Positions 8,879-18,863 of a stretch of 64,000 bases of DNA are shown one piece after another. The DNA is taken from the NCBI GenBank assembly GCA_003094535.1, contig NATV01000118.1:1-64000 (forward strand), read 5' to 3'. The translations under genes and the position numbers were made by a program. Below the pieces are notes generated by a model. It worked only from the letters and a program-made list of their open reading frames with translations, did no database searches and was not told the origin of the DNA. Position 1 is the first letter of the stretch; every line of letters begins with the position of its first letter. This DNA comes from a gamma proteobacterium symbiont of Ctena orbiculata. GTDB taxonomy: Bacteria; Pseudomonadota; Gammaproteobacteria; Chromatiales; Chromatiaceae.

Positions 8879-10522
8879 CTATCCCAATCCCGTCTGCTGA
8901 AGATGAGCACCGAGTTTTTTGTCCGTTTTCTGAATATGTTCGATCAGCCACCCTTTGATGAAGGCCATCAGCTCGCCCAGGACCTTCTCGTCGCCCTGAT
9001 CAATCCGTTCATTGTATTTCATGACATCATCCACCAGTTTCCTGTGCAACTCTTTGTGAACTTCAGCTTCGCCGTAACGAGTCTGATCCATGAGCTGCTC
9101 TTCGTAACTGAAATGGGTGGCGGTGTAATCGATGAGGCCCTTGAGAATTCTTCGCGCCGTCTTGATACTCCGTTTTCCATCCAACTCGAACTTTAATTCA
9201 TTGGCCATATCCATCAACGCCTTGTGTTGGCGGTCTATCTCTGTGATACCGACGCTGAATTTGGCATCCCAGATGAACGCAGCGTCTTTGTCGCGATCTT
9301 GGCGGGTCAATGCAAGCTGGTCGTAATCGACCGTAAAACGATTCAACCAGGCATTGACTTCATTCGCCAAAGCAGCCACCTGAACCGTGGAGGCGGTCAA
9401 TCGACCAGAGTCTCTGGCCGAATTCTGCGACAGGCTGTCCAATTGCGCGATGTTCTCCCGAATGTTTTCCGAGACTTCAGTCTGATGGTTGGCGCCGTCA
9501 GCAATTTGTATGTTCATGGAATTGATACTGCTGACCGCTTCCTGGATTACACTCAACATCTTGCCGGCGCTTGCCGCCTGATCGACGGTTTCCGCCGTCC
9601 GTCGGTTACTGCGTTCCATCACATCCACGGCCTGGTGAGATCCCGCCTGAAGCTGATCGATCATGCTGTTTATGCGCACTGTCTCTTCCTGGGTGCGCCG
9701 TGCCAAAGATCGAACCTCATCCGCAACCACGGCAAAACCGCGTCCCTGCTCACCGGCCCTGGCTGCCTCGATGGCTGCATTCAACGCCAGGAGATTGGTT
9801 TGATCGGCAATACCGCGGATCGCCTCGAGAATGCCGCCGATATTCGCGCTGTCGTCTTCAAGCTTTTTAACCGCCGTGGCGACCTGTTCAAGCTCCCCCG
9901 CCAGGCTGTTTATCGAACTGATGGTTTTATCGACCTCATTCTGGCCATTGACCACCGCCTGATTGGCGCTCTCTGCGTGCTCCGCTGCCTGGTTGCTCTT
10001 TGCCGCGACGCCCTGAATGGAGTCCGCCAGGGTATCCACCGCTTCCACGGCCTGGGCGATCTCATCGGCCTGGCGCTGAATATCCACCGCTGTTTTGCGT
10101 CCAGTGTCCACCATCTGCGCTGTGACTGTACCAAGATGCTGGGACGATCCGACCACACCGGATACCGCGAGAGAGAATCCGTCGCTGATATCTTTAAAGG
10201 CAGTGCCAATCTGGTTGAGTTCATCGCGGGTATCGATATCGAGACGCTGGGTAAGGTCACCCTCCGACATCTGGTCCGAGGCGTTGCGCAGACGCTCCAG
10301 ATTACCGGTCAGGCTCAAATAGACACCAGTGGAAAACAGAAACAGCATTACGGATGCCGTACCCACCACGATATAGTGGCGCAGAAAGAACTGGCCGGCG
10401 GCATAGAGCTCAAAGCTGAGATAACCTATGGTGACCAGGAACAGGACGATTACCAGGGCAAACTTGACACTGTAGGAGAGCTGATTTGTCAAGGAAACGA
10501 TGGGAGCCATAAGGTTGTTCAT
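8879..10522 (-). CDS. chemoreceptor with C-terminal bacteriohemerythrin domain
   Basis: 547 residues. Two closely spaced membrane segments near residues 20-70 with almost no periplasmic loop, a HAMP domain, a methyl-accepting domain with the [20 protein letters not shown] tip, then a hemerythrin domain from about residue 410. All diiron ligands are visible in order: DRQHKAL, THFSYEE (His and Glu), the VHKELH pair, and [11 protein letters not shown] (His and Asp). Hemerythrin-linked receptors of this kind sense O2 and steer cells in oxygen gradients. The cytoplasmic position of the sensor and the very short extracellular part fit a cytoplasmic O2 or redox sensor. Alone in its transcription unit. 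Confidence 0.92.
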   Translation of the reverse strand: MNNLMAPIVSLTNQLSYSVKFALVIVLFLVTIGYLSFELYAAGQFFLRHYIVVGTASVMLFLFSTGVYLSLTGNLERLRNASDQMSEGDLTQRLDIDTRDELNQIGTAFKDISDGFSLAVSGVVGSSQHLGTVTAQMVDTGRKTAVDIQRQADEIAQAVEAVDTLADSIQGVAAKSNQAAEHAESANQAVVNGQNEVDKTISSINSLAGELEQVATAVKKLEDDSANIGGILEAIRGIADQTNLLALNAAIEAARAGEQGRGFAVVADEVRSLARRTQEETVRINSMIDQLQAGSHQAVDVMERSNRRTAETVDQAASAGKMLSVIQEAVSSINSMNIQIADGANHQTEVSENIRENIAQLDSLSQNSARDSGRLTASTVQVAALANEVNAWLNRFTVDYDQLALTRQDRDKDAAFIWDAKFSVGITEIDRQHKALMDMANELKFELDGKRSIKTARRILKGLIDYTATHFSYEEQLMDQTRYGEAEVHKELHRKLVDDVMKYNERIDQGDEKVLGELMAFIKGWLIEHIQKTDKKLGAHLQQTGLG

Positions 10523-10661
10523 AAGTCACCCCCGTGACCGGTATGTCTATCTATAGTTAGCGTTTACCTCTGATTTTTCTTGAAATATCGGCAGGTGATC
10601 TTATCCGGCGCAAAATAAGCCAACCTCTCAGGATGCATGATTCCTTCATATAAACATGCAG

Positions 10662-11639
10662 TTAGCGTTTAATCTTGCGAAGCGTCCTTTCGGTCCAAAA
10701 GCTATTGTTAAGATCACTGTTGAAATCGACCACCTTGCGCGGAATCACCGCCAGGCTCTCCTGGCCGGTTCGCAGATCGACACCGTACCAATATTTCCAG
10801 AACAGCGCCCTTGGATCGCCCTCGCCTTCTGTGTTGACCAGCCCCCAATCCCTATCGATGATCTTTATCAGCTTGTCTTTTTTATAGTAGAGCGTTCGAT
10901 AGTCGGCAAAGCTTTCGGTGTCCACATAACTGATACGATAGTCGTACCACCAGTACTTGAACTTTGTCGTACTCTTGAGGCCGTAGACTTCTCTATCCAC
11001 TTGCCGGCAGCTGCGTTCGGGTACCCTTCCCGTGAAGCGGAACAGCTTACCCTCCAGCGCTTCCATCATGCCAAGACAGCTGCGCATCTTTTTCTTCCCC
11101 AACAGCTCATGGGTCTCATCATCCGGCTTGCGCAACGTTACGTCGCCAAAGGTGAATACGCTGCCACCCCATGCATCTTCATGCCTTGGTTGGGCAAAAC
11201 GTCTAATCTTGCGCAACCTGGGCAACCACACCATGTAGTCCTTGCTCTTTTCATCATCCTTGTACTCGGTGATCAGCATACCGGTACCGCGCAGATTGCC
11301 GGAGTGAAAGATCGCAAGGTCGCGGGAACGGATCGCGTCATCTTCCGCATACTTGTTATTCAGGTGCCTTTCCACGGCCGTGGTTATGGGACTTCCACGC
11401 CGCGGCTTGTTGACCAATACGCTGAGCGTCTTGCCACGACGCTTGACGGAGAAGTTATCAAAGGCATAGAAATGATTGGCAAAATAGACCTGTCTGGCGA
11501 TTGCAGTTGCGTCTGGCTCCGCATCCGGCGCCGGATAGGCCAGATTCCGATCAACACCTGCCTGGATATTCGTTGCCTGCACACCTGCGAGGAGCGTCAG
11601 GCATAGTCTGCTTTTCAATGAGAGATTGAACCTTGTCAT
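10662..11639 (-). CDS. outer-membrane lipoprotein-sorting (LolA-like) protein
   Basis: About 325 residues, signal peptide at the start, then a beta-rich domain of the LolA-like outer-membrane lipoprotein-sorting family: AFDNFSVKRRGK, SGNLRGTGMLITEY, DYMVWLPRLRKIRRF, and WWYDYRISYVDTESFADYR are typical blocks. The longer ORF starts nine codons earlier, but GGAGGATATAAGC sits right before ATG 11639 and decides the start. It is preceded by the small exported gene at 11671-12051 on the same strand with a 31-base gap. Such proteins are often encoded beside RND/MMPL exporters, none of which is visible here. Periplasmic, probably lipid- or lipoprotein-handling. Confidence 0.85.
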   Translation of the reverse strand: MTRFNLSLKSRLCLTLLAGVQATNIQAGVDRNLAYPAPDAEPDATAIARQVYFANHFYAFDNFSVKRRGKTLSVLVNKPRRGSPITTAVERHLNNKYAEDDAIRSRDLAIFHSGNLRGTGMLITEYKDDEKSKDYMVWLPRLRKIRRFAQPRHEDAWGGSVFTFGDVTLRKPDDETHELLGKKKMRSCLGMMEALEGKLFRFTGRVPERSCRQVDREVYGLKSTTKFKYWWYDYRISYVDTESFADYRTLYYKKDKLIKIIDRDWGLVNTEGEGDPRALFWKYWYGVDLRTGQESLAVIPRKVVDFNSDLNNSFWTERTLRKIKR

Positions 11640-11670
11640 GCTTATATCCTCCAGCTTGAGCATCATCGGC

Positions 11671-12051
11671 CTATTTTTTCATTTCACGAGTGAACTTGAA
11701 GATAGCCTGTTTGATGCGATCGAGATCGCCAGTGGCCAGATAGTCCTCGCGGAGTCTCTGTTTGAACTTCATGGATAGCTTTTCATAGAAGATGTAACTG
11801 CCCGGCGACTTTTTTTGCAGATAGGCCGAAAAACCTTCCAGGTCCATCAGCTGTGGCGACTCACTGTCCAGGCTTCCCAGCCAGTCAGAGTTGGCAGGGG
11901 GAATGAATTCATTGGCTTTGAACTCGGCAACATCGGCCTCAACGGCCTCTATGTAACCGGGATCGACAGCATAGACTGCACCGCAAACACAGATACCGAC
12001 CAACAGACAGCCAGTGAGAGACGGGCAGATCCGGGTGGACTCAGATGACAT
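11671..12051 (-). CDS. small exported protein upstream of the LolA-like gene
   Basis: 126 residues with a signal peptide (hydrophobic stretch about residues 10-27) and a mature part rich in Lys, Asp and Phe, ending in a basic tail. I do not recognise a family. A GGAGATCTTTC Shine-Dalgarno precedes the ATG. It forms an operon with the LolA-like gene, which suggests a shared periplasmic role. Confidence 0.75.
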   Translation of the reverse strand: MSSESTRICPSLTGCLLVGICVCGAVYAVDPGYIEAVEADVAEFKANEFIPPANSDWLGSLDSESPQLMDLEGFSAYLQKKSPGSYIFYEKLSMKFKQRLREDYLATGDLDRIKQAIFKFTREMKK

Positions 12052-12448
12052 GAAAGATCTCCTATATCTATCGTTACTTTATAAACGATGTTTCTTAATT
12101 ATTATTTTGCTAGCGTGATCGCGGCCCAAATCGCTAGCGTCAAATTCAATACCTTAATCTTACTGTAGCTATAGCATTGCTGGGGGTTATTAAATGATCA
12201 GTGTAATTTAAACAACCGTGCTATAAAACCAAACAGGTTCGCAAAAAAAAGATGCCACCCAGGAAATACCACAAACAGATAGCTTCGGTTAAGCCCGGGT
12301 GAGTAATCAACAAGCGGTATTTATCTAGGTCTTCACACTTTATGCAATATATTGAGTAGTGCAACATTGATCTTGTAGTGGATCATGCAGAAAACATGAT
12401 ATAAGAAGAAAAGGGAAGAAATGCAGTCGCGCGAAAGGAATCTGAATA
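12052..12448. other. AT-rich intergenic region
   Basis: 397 bases, distinctly AT-rich, between divergent genes. It should hold the promoters of the LolA-like operon and the VirK-like gene. I see no hairpin, repeat or short gene that I can support. Confidence 0.4.
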
Positions 12449-13450
12449 ATGTTCGAGAAGCTGTCTCTTATCCTGAAGTCATCGTCAAAGATCACGTTCG
12501 ATCCACTTCATCGGAATGCGAAACTCAGCCCCCTCAAGTATGGTCCTGTCAAAGGACGTTTCTTCTATTTCTTGATGGCGCTCCTCAATACCAAAGACAT
12601 CATTCAAATGAAGCGCCTTACAGTGTCTCATTTCCGTGAATTGATAGAGGCGCACCCTGAAGCAATTCCAAACATCTTCTGGCCCTATCAATGCAGGAGT
12701 TGGAACTCATCGACGCGGATTGATTTTCTCTATAACCACTTCTTAACGCTGCCGGATCTCAAATATCATGTCGAATGCCACACTAGTCATCAACGCATCA
12801 TTGCGGATGCGGATGATATCTACCCGGGACTTCGAATAGTGGTTGATCAGAATAGCCTGTTCATGAGGGAAGGAATGATCACCCTCAATATTTATGTGGG
12901 GTATGAACGTATCTTTACCCTTGCCTTTTCACTCTGCAGGAACGACAGGGGAAGGATCTGCGCCATTGCCGGCGCGATCCAGGGTCGGAGAATGGCAAAT
13001 GTCACAGACCTCTATCGCGATATGACAAAAAAGACCTACGGCATCAGACCCCGCGATCTGATGGTTGAGGTGTTTCAGATTGTATGTAGACTGGCTGGTG
13101 TTGAACAAATCTATGCTGTCTCTGAATCCCATCGGCAACACAAGCACCACTTCTACCAGTTGAAAAACAAACAGAGCAGGCTGAATCTCAATTATGATGA
13201 GGTCTGGTCGGAGCGCAGTGGCATCCGATGCAGTGACGCCTTTTATGAACTACCTGTCAGGCCGGCGAGAAAGCCTATGAGCCGTATCATCGCAAAAAAG
13301 CGCTCTATGTATCGCAATCGCTATGCCTTGCTTGAGAGACTGGAACAAGAGATCGAGCAAGGTCTTTCATCCTATGGATCCTGGGTGCTTCATGAGTCTC
13401 GCTTCTGCAACTCGGATATTAGGTTTGCAGGAGATGGATGGGGAATATAA
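12449..13450 (+). CDS. VirK/YbjX (DUF535) family protein
   Basis: 333 residues with the blocks of the DUF535/VirK family: RIDFLYNHF, the ILNIYVGYERIFTLAFS-like segment TLNIYVGYERIFTLAFSL, AIAGAIQGRR, a central RPRDLMVEVFQ and a late YRRR/LLERL-like tail. Members in Shigella and Salmonella affect virulence factor export or peptide resistance, but their biochemistry is not settled. AAAGGA lies at a normal distance before the ATG. Single gene, upstream AT-rich region. Confidence 0.8.
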   Translation: MFEKLSLILKSSSKITFDPLHRNAKLSPLKYGPVKGRFFYFLMALLNTKDIIQMKRLTVSHFRELIEAHPEAIPNIFWPYQCRSWNSSTRIDFLYNHFLTLPDLKYHVECHTSHQRIIADADDIYPGLRIVVDQNSLFMREGMITLNIYVGYERIFTLAFSLCRNDRGRICAIAGAIQGRRMANVTDLYRDMTKKTYGIRPRDLMVEVFQIVCRLAGVEQIYAVSESHRQHKHHFYQLKNKQSRLNLNYDEVWSERSGIRCSDAFYELPVRPARKPMSRIIAKKRSMYRNRYALLERLEQEIEQGLSSYGSWVLHESRFCNSDIRFAGDGWGI

Positions 13451-13750
13451 AAAGCCCACCCCGGTAATGCGACAGAGGGCTATTTAACAACCGTTGTGGC
13501 GCCAACAGAGCCCGGTGCCAATTGTCAACTGCAGTGGTAATAATACCAATTTCACCTTTTCGCTCTTGTCAGGAATTAAACTCCTGCTATTAGTTAGTAG
13601 GTAACCTTGTCAATGCAGATGCCGGTCCGACGGCGAAAAGCCCCCAGGTTACCATTTAGGTATTCAACGCCGCGGACCGGCACCTGCACCCTTACGTTGA
13701 TCCGGAAGCGGGAGAACCGGAGGCAGTTTCCGATTCTCTCCTCGGGCCAG
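13451..13750. other. convergent intergenic region
   Basis: 300 bases between the convergent VirK-like gene and the SRPBCC-like gene. It contains short GC-rich inverted segments around 13610-13690 but no clear terminator with a T run and no gene I can support. Confidence 0.35.
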
Positions 13751-14344
13751 CTATTGCTCTATCACCAGAACGGCAATCAACAGCAGTATGAGTGTCATCT
13801 CGACGAGAGTGATCAAGACGATCCAACGGGTGATACGTCGTGCCGATGGCTTCATCGGCTGCCAGATCTTCTGCATATACCAGCGCCAGGGCGGCAACCA
13901 GGACCAGCGGTGCCACGACTGCAGATAGCTGTGCATGTCCCGTCCCCACTGGATGAGGCTGCGATCAACCTCATCCAATCGCTGCCGACGTTGCGACTCT
14001 TCGGTACCGGAATAGTCATCCCTAATAGTAAGGCTGCTGCCACTGCCGGTTGCTTGCACGACCTCGAACCTGGTGGAGCTTTTGAGTAGATGCTGGTAGA
14101 TGACCCGTATGCCATTGTCGATTCGTTCCACGCTGAGCTCAGACTTCTCATGCTTGCCGTTGCTGAGATTGAGGGCTTCGAAGCTGAAACGATCCTTGCC
14201 CACGGACTCCCATCGCACTATCTCGAGCAGCGAGTTGATGCGATAGAGGCGCTCCAAGTCCTCAATGAAACTCTGCAGCTGGACCGGTGAGAGCGGTGTT
14301 TCGACGCTGATCCAGGCCGCGTCTTCCGTTGGAACGGCAGTCAT
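13751..14344 (-). CDS. SRPBCC-like protein with C-terminal membrane anchor
   Basis: About 197 residues. The first 130 residues look like a polyketide-cyclase/START-type (SRPBCC) beta-sandwich with a long C-terminal helix, though the match is by overall pattern only. A basic, Trp-rich stretch (about 140-165) leads into one membrane helix at about residues 174-194. The start is ATG 14344, which overlaps the stop of the universal stress gene (ATGA); the longer open frame upstream lies inside that gene and is a shadow. It is translationally coupled as the last gene of the exporter/stress operon. Confidence 0.7.
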   Translation of the reverse strand: MTAVPTEDAAWISVETPLSPVQLQSFIEDLERLYRINSLLEIVRWESVGKDRFSFEALNLSNGKHEKSELSVERIDNGIRVIYQHLLKSSTRFEVVQATGSGSSLTIRDDYSGTEESQRRQRLDEVDRSLIQWGRDMHSYLQSWHRWSWLPPWRWYMQKIWQPMKPSARRITRWIVLITLVEMTLILLLIAVLVIEQ

Positions 14345-14805
14345 GACCCGGGATGGGGAACAACCAGTAGCGGGACTTGGAGTGCTTGTACCAGCGTCCC
14401 AAGATCCATCCGGGAACGCAACCCATCCACACCCTTGGGCCGTGGTGAGCCGATGATAACCAGGTCGAACGCCGCACCCCTGCTGGCATCGAGCAGACAT
14501 TCTGCCGGCTTGCCAAACCGGGACTCATAGCTGAAACCGGCACCGGTCTCCCGGGTGGCTCGACCCAGTCGTTCCACCACCTCGGCGACCTCGCCGTCAA
14601 GCCGGCCCTCAAGATAGCTACCGAAGCGGTCACGGGTCACCGCATTGTTGAGCCAGTCGTCGCCCATCATCCCCTTCCATAACTCGGGAACCACAATCAG
14701 GTGGTGCAGCGCAACCTCGCTGTGACAAAAGCGCAAGGCCTGCTCTTCCGCCGCACGGGCCCCGTCGGTGCCGTGGCTGGCACAGAGTATTCGCTTGGGA
14801 TTCAT
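14341..14805 (-). CDS. universal stress protein (UspA family)
   Basis: 154 residues. The N-terminal strand KRILCASHGTDG and the C-terminal nucleotide loop (GSPRPKGVDGL... then GTLVQALQVPLLVV) are those of the UspA fold; the last glycine-rich loop is the ATP-binding G-x2-G-x9-G type in a modified form. Cytoplasmic stress protein. It lies downstream of the YeiH-type exporter and small membrane gene and overlaps the next gene by ATGA. UspA domains are often partnered with sulfate or anion transporters, which fits the neighbourhood. Confidence 0.85.
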   Translation of the reverse strand: MNPKRILCASHGTDGARAAEEQALRFCHSEVALHHLIVVPELWKGMMGDDWLNNAVTRDRFGSYLEGRLDGEVAEVVERLGRATRETGAGFSYESRFGKPAECLLDASRGAAFDLVIIGSPRPKGVDGLRSRMDLGTLVQALQVPLLVVPHPGS

Positions 14806-14850
14806 CGATGCCTGTACAGCCCGGCAGGCTCGCTGCCGGGCCTCATGCGC

Positions 14851-15012
14851 TCAACTGAAGAAGTAGACACCCAGGGCGATCAGCAGCGCCAGAACAAGGG
14901 CGATAAAGTCCTCGTGCCGGTCGCTGGCAAAGATCGAGAGTGCAGAGCCACGATGGAACTTGGCACCCGCCTCTTCCTGTAGATCGATATCTTGGCTATG
15001 TTGATCGGTCAT
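14851..15012 (-). CDS. 53-residue single-span membrane protein next to the exporter
   Basis: A short gene of 53 codons buried in a longer frame. ATG 15012 is preceded by GGAGGAGAAATTAC, a near-perfect ribosome-binding site, and lies 17 bases after the exporter stop. The protein has a polar N-terminus and a C-terminal membrane helix (about residues 36-52, IALVLALLIALGVYFF). Similar short membrane proteins accompany long YeiH-type exporters in sulfur bacteria, so I infer an accessory subunit. Confidence 0.7.
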   Translation of the reverse strand: MTDQHSQDIDLQEEAGAKFHRGSALSIFASDRHEDFIALVLALLIALGVYFFS

Positions 15013-15029
15013 GTAATTTCTCCTCCGGA

Positions 15030-16586
15030 TTAGATGGTTTCCTGCACAAACAGCATGATCACAAGCAGCGAAAGCAGCGCCTTGGCGGTACCCACCACGC
15101 CACCGATCACCAGCGGCTGCCCCCCCGCCTGCTTGATCGAGGCCACGGTTATCTGCATGCCCAGTCCGGTGAGTCCGAAGGCGAACAGCAGGGTGATCCA
15201 CTGCCTGAATTTCTTGATCTTCTTCGCTGTATGCCGCACCGCCTTGTGCGCACCCTTGAGGATCTTGTTGGCATCCTTGGAGAGTATCTTGGCATTCACC
15301 AGTCCCCGTAGCGTGGCATCGTCATCGATGCTCATCACCTTGCGGTTCTCGATCAAGCGTGTCAGCGCCGCCTGGCGGTCGACGCGCTGAACCACGGGTA
15401 GCTCCTGCTGCAGACTCGCGATCTGGGCCGGCTTCAGCAGCTTCTCATCGGCAATGTCATTGTCGAAATATTTACCCTTGTAATGGTTGGCGGGTGCGAA
15501 GATGCCGGTGGATGAGAGAGCGAACATGAGAATGAAGCCGATCACGAAGACGGGAAATTTCTCGAATATCACCCGTCCCGTGTTGACCGTTTCCGCACCC
15601 TCTTCCCGCCGCACGTACCAGAGCGCCAGCCAGAGCACGATGATGGGGAGGAACAACACCCTGGTGATATTGAAGATCTCCGCCACTTTAAGCGTTTCGA
15701 TGCCGTCCGGCTGGTAGGCCAGTGCCGCGCCGGCCACCTGGGCCGAGTTGAGAATGCCGGTGCCGGCCCAGGCACCGAACTGGATATGACCCAGGCTCAA
15801 CAGCTGTCCGATCACCGGAAAGAGAAACATACAACCGACGCCCCAGAGCAGGATGGTGCCGATGGTATAGGCGATCTCCACCGATTTTGCCTGCACAACC
15901 GGTGCCGCGGCGACGGTCGCCGATACCCCGCATACCCCCATACCGGCGGAAAGCACGCCGCCCATGGAGTTGGGTATGTTGCGCCGGCGTGCGAACCAGA
16001 GCACCAGGCCGACGGAGCCGAGTACGAAAAAGCCGATCAGCACCACAGAGAGACGGCCGAGGTGGGCCAGTTCGGCAAGGCTGTAGAGCGTGCCCAGCAG
16101 AATCACACCGGTCTTCAAACCCAGTCTCGACATGCGGATGCCGTTCTCGGCCCATTCGGGAATCTTGAATACATTCACGATCAGGATGCCGGCGAGAATG
16201 CCCAGCACCACATAGTTCAGTCCCAGTACCTGGTGCAGATACTTCGCCCCCATAACCGGGCCCAGGCCCTTGCTCAGCACGGCCACGAAGGGTGCGAGAT
16301 ACCAACGCACGAACATCGCGACCAAGAGAATGAAAATAACCCCCGCCACGGTGGAGAGGTAGTAGTCCAGGTTCCCCTCTTCATGGGTTCCGAAATAGTG
16401 CCAAAGACCCACCACGACAGCGATCACCCCTGCTGTGTAGGCAAGGCCGGTCATCTCACCCAGGTATTTAGCGTTCTTAAGATAGCCAATCAGCCCCTCC
16501 TGGAGGCCGAATTGCGCGGTTGCGCCGATAATCAGGAAAATGACGCCCATGATCAACAGCGCCGGATGCTTATGGGTATATACCAT
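15030..16586 (-). CDS. YeiH-type putative sulfate exporter (UPF0324 family)
   Basis: 518 residues with about 11-12 membrane helices. Conserved blocks include GLNYVVLGILAGILI, RLGLKTGVILLGTLY, GGVLSAGMGVCGVSATVAA, GTGILNSAQVAGAALAYQP, and the terminal FGLTGLGMQITV and GGVVGTAKALLSLLVI. It is longer than E. coli YeiH by an N-terminal extension and a soluble insert near residues 375-450. This long form occurs in sulfur oxidisers, where export of sulfate made during oxidation is the suspected job; experimental proof is lacking. First gene of an operon with the 53-residue membrane protein, UspA and the SRPBCC-like gene. Confidence 0.87.
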   Translation of the reverse strand: MVYTHKHPALLIMGVIFLIIGATAQFGLQEGLIGYLKNAKYLGEMTGLAYTAGVIAVVVGLWHYFGTHEEGNLDYYLSTVAGVIFILLVAMFVRWYLAPFVAVLSKGLGPVMGAKYLHQVLGLNYVVLGILAGILIVNVFKIPEWAENGIRMSRLGLKTGVILLGTLYSLAELAHLGRLSVVLIGFFVLGSVGLVLWFARRRNIPNSMGGVLSAGMGVCGVSATVAAAPVVQAKSVEIAYTIGTILLWGVGCMFLFPVIGQLLSLGHIQFGAWAGTGILNSAQVAGAALAYQPDGIETLKVAEIFNITRVLFLPIIVLWLALWYVRREEGAETVNTGRVIFEKFPVFVIGFILMFALSSTGIFAPANHYKGKYFDNDIADEKLLKPAQIASLQQELPVVQRVDRQAALTRLIENRKVMSIDDDATLRGLVNAKILSKDANKILKGAHKAVRHTAKKIKKFRQWITLLFAFGLTGLGMQITVASIKQAGGQPLVIGGVVGTAKALLSLLVIMLFVQETI

Positions 16587-16867
16587 CGACTGCCCCTCCT
16601 TTTGCGTATGGTTCCTTGAGATGCAGCTGAACCAATTGTTGTTTTCAGAAAACCATAGATACAGCGTGGTAAACTATATTCCGTTTCAATCCCTCATTTC
16701 AACCGGTCCCAGGCACTGGGCCATAACCGCCAGGCAATGGCGGCCGTCGCTGACGCTTAACTTTTTCAGCTTGGCAGCCTGCTGAAAACACAATCGATCC
16801 TGCCGCAAACCGTCTTCAAGACAGCGACATCCAGCAGGCAATTCGATGATCAGTGTGGACTGTCTGG

Positions 16868-17356
16868 CTACAGCTCTCGCAAGACACCAACCGCATTGCG
16901 CAGCTTGCCATGCAAGGCTTTGATCTCTTTGTCACTTAGGTCATGCAACATCTGTCGCTCTATCTGAGCGATCACCTTGTCACTACGGGAGAGCAGTCGT
17001 TTTCCTTCCGTGGTCAGGCTGATATGGATAATTCGCCCATGGTTGGGATCGGGTTTGCGTACTATCCAACCCTTCTTCTCCATCCCCTTGATCAGCTCGT
17101 TGGCGGCTTGGGGGGAAACCATCGTGCGTTCGGCCAACTTGGCATTGGAGAGTTTTCCACTGCTGTAAAAGACGGAGAGTGCGGTGTATTGCCCTAAGGT
17201 CAGCCCCAGGGGATCGAGTACCCGGCGAAAACTCCTTCTCAATGCCCGATCCAGGCGCCCGACCATATAGGCCACACCTGCTGGTTTGTCCGATTGGTAT
17301 TGTAGATTATCATTACCCAATGAATCAGCGGATGGTTGACTCATATTGCTGGTCAT
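16868..17356 (-). CDS. MarR family transcriptional regulator
   Basis: 162 residues. The winged helix-turn-helix spans about residues 57-125: LTLGQYTALSVF, LAERTMVSPQAANELIKGMEKKGWI and the wing RIIHISLTTEGKRLL. AGGAAAAGAGAAAA precedes the ATG. It binds DNA as a dimer and usually represses a neighbouring transporter or detoxifying gene; the closest candidates are the YeiH operon downstream on the same strand and YbhB on the opposite strand. The ligand is unknown. Confidence 0.9.
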   Translation of the reverse strand: MTSNMSQPSADSLGNDNLQYQSDKPAGVAYMVGRLDRALRRSFRRVLDPLGLTLGQYTALSVFYSSGKLSNAKLAERTMVSPQAANELIKGMEKKGWIVRKPDPNHGRIIHISLTTEGKRLLSRSDKVIAQIERQMLHDLSDKEIKALHGKLRNAVGVLREL

Positions 17357-17657
17357 TTTTCTCTTTTCCTCAACTCTAATCCGAGAAATAGTATTTTTTC
17401 GTTATTTTTTTAGATTATGAAAGGCTGAGCATAGAGTATCTCACCCTATCAATCCACTTAATATAATTTTACCCGCCGAGAATTCGCTACCAGTAGTATA
17501 TCTGTATCAATCAACATAACGTCGCTGGCGGGGGTGTCATTACGGCAACCGGTGAGCGAAACCGATGGCGAAGCGTTCCGGCTAACCCGGGTGCATCCAT
17601 TATCAGAGAGATTGGCTACACTTACTTCCAATCACATGACGACAGAAGGTGATGACA

Positions 17658-18134
17658 ATGCCGATGACTCTGATCTCCAACGCGTTCTCAGACGGCGGTG
17701 GTATCCCCATGGAATATACCTGCCAGGGCGCCGACATATCGCCCCAGTTGGCATGGGACGGTGTACCGGAGAACACCCGAAGTCTGGTACTGATCGTTGA
17801 CGATCCTGACGCCCCCGATCCCCTGGCACCCAAGATGGTCTGGGTCCATTGGGTGCTCTTCAACCTGCCGCCGGAGACGCGCGAACTGCCCAAGGCCATC
17901 TCACCCGCCGACCTTCCCGGGGCAACAGGCGAAGGGATCAATGACTGGAATCGAACCGGTTATGGCGGCCCTTGTCCGCCGATCGGCCGGCACCGCTACT
18001 TCCACAAGCTCTATGCCCTGGACACCCTGCTGGAGGGTCTTGATAACCCCACCAAGGCGGAGGTGGAACAGGCTATGGAGGGACATGTCATTACTGAGGC
18101 GGTATTGATGGGAACCTATCTCAAATCTTCCTGA
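17658..18134 (+). CDS. YbhB/YbcL-type PEBP protein
   Basis: About 158 residues, the usual length of bacterial phosphatidylethanolamine-binding-like proteins. Conserved blocks are the DDPDAPDP ligand-pocket loop, HWVLFNLP, GINDWNRTGYGGPCPPIG and RHRYFHKLYALD. No signal peptide, so cytoplasmic. Three closely spaced start codons exist (GTG 17649, ATG 17652, ATG 17658); AGAAGG at 17644-17649 is best placed for ATG 17658. The role of bacterial members is not established. Confidence 0.88.
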   Translation: MPMTLISNAFSDGGGIPMEYTCQGADISPQLAWDGVPENTRSLVLIVDDPDAPDPLAPKMVWVHWVLFNLPPETRELPKAISPADLPGATGEGINDWNRTGYGGPCPPIGRHRYFHKLYALDTLLEGLDNPTKAEVEQAMEGHVITEAVLMGTYLKSS

Positions 18135-18365
18135 TTAGATATTTTCAAACAAAACCCGCGCTCGCGTCATCATGCCTCGCGCATCGGTGTGCGGGATAGT
18201 TGGCGGGAATCCGCTCTCTCTTGCAAGCTGCAGGCGATAGCGAAGCGAGAGGGATAGAGGAATGATTTCACACACCAACCTTCTCAACGGCCGGGCAGAT
18301 AAAAGCAAAACCCGGTGTCGATCTGGTCAAGTGGATTGGAGTCAGATTTAGCGAAGCGCCTTAGA

Positions 18366-18620
18366 TCAGGGTTTGCGATCAATGAAATCCGCTTTGGGAA
18401 AAGCGATCCGAAGCGAAGCCTCGCTTAGTTCTTGACTCCACCCATGGCGCTTTAGAAGCTGCAGCTGTGCAATGACCGGATTCCATTCCGAATCGAGCAC
18501 CTCTTCGGGATATGTTTCGCGCACTTCCATTACAGCGTCCAAGGGAAAGTCAATCTCATCTGATTTCAACATGGCCGTTTCCTCTTGTTCATCTGAAGAC
18601 TGAATCAAGATCGCATGCAT
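18366..18620 (-). CDS. small acidic hypothetical protein
   Basis: 84 residues, acidic, no membrane segment or signal peptide. AAGGAACAAGAAG lies before the ATG, which supports translation. I see no family. It stands between YbhB and the photoreceptor operon on its own. Confidence 0.55.
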   Translation of the reverse strand: MHAILIQSSDEQEETAMLKSDEIDFPLDAVMEVRETYPEEVLDSEWNPVIAQLQLLKRHGWSQELSEASLRIAFPKADFIDRKP

Positions 18621-18863
18621 ACTTCTTGTTCCTTATTTCTGTAGCAAACAGATCTCTGAATAGTCACAATCTAGATTGATGCAAGATTAAAGCCATAAAA
18701 GAATGTACCGCATCATCAGGAAATTACGCCAAGCCAAGAGAGTGTACCTGTCGGCTTTTGTAAAACTATTCGACAGATTTTGCTTCCTCGATCACGGACC
18801 GTGAGCAAACGGGAAAGCAACAAAATAGTGCGGGTTGCGAGACCGGTCACACAGGCCACTCAG

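Noticed and set aside
9224-10537. 437-codon plus-strand frame opposite the hemerythrin chemoreceptor
   Set aside because: Complementary-strand artefact; the chemoreceptor reading is unambiguous.
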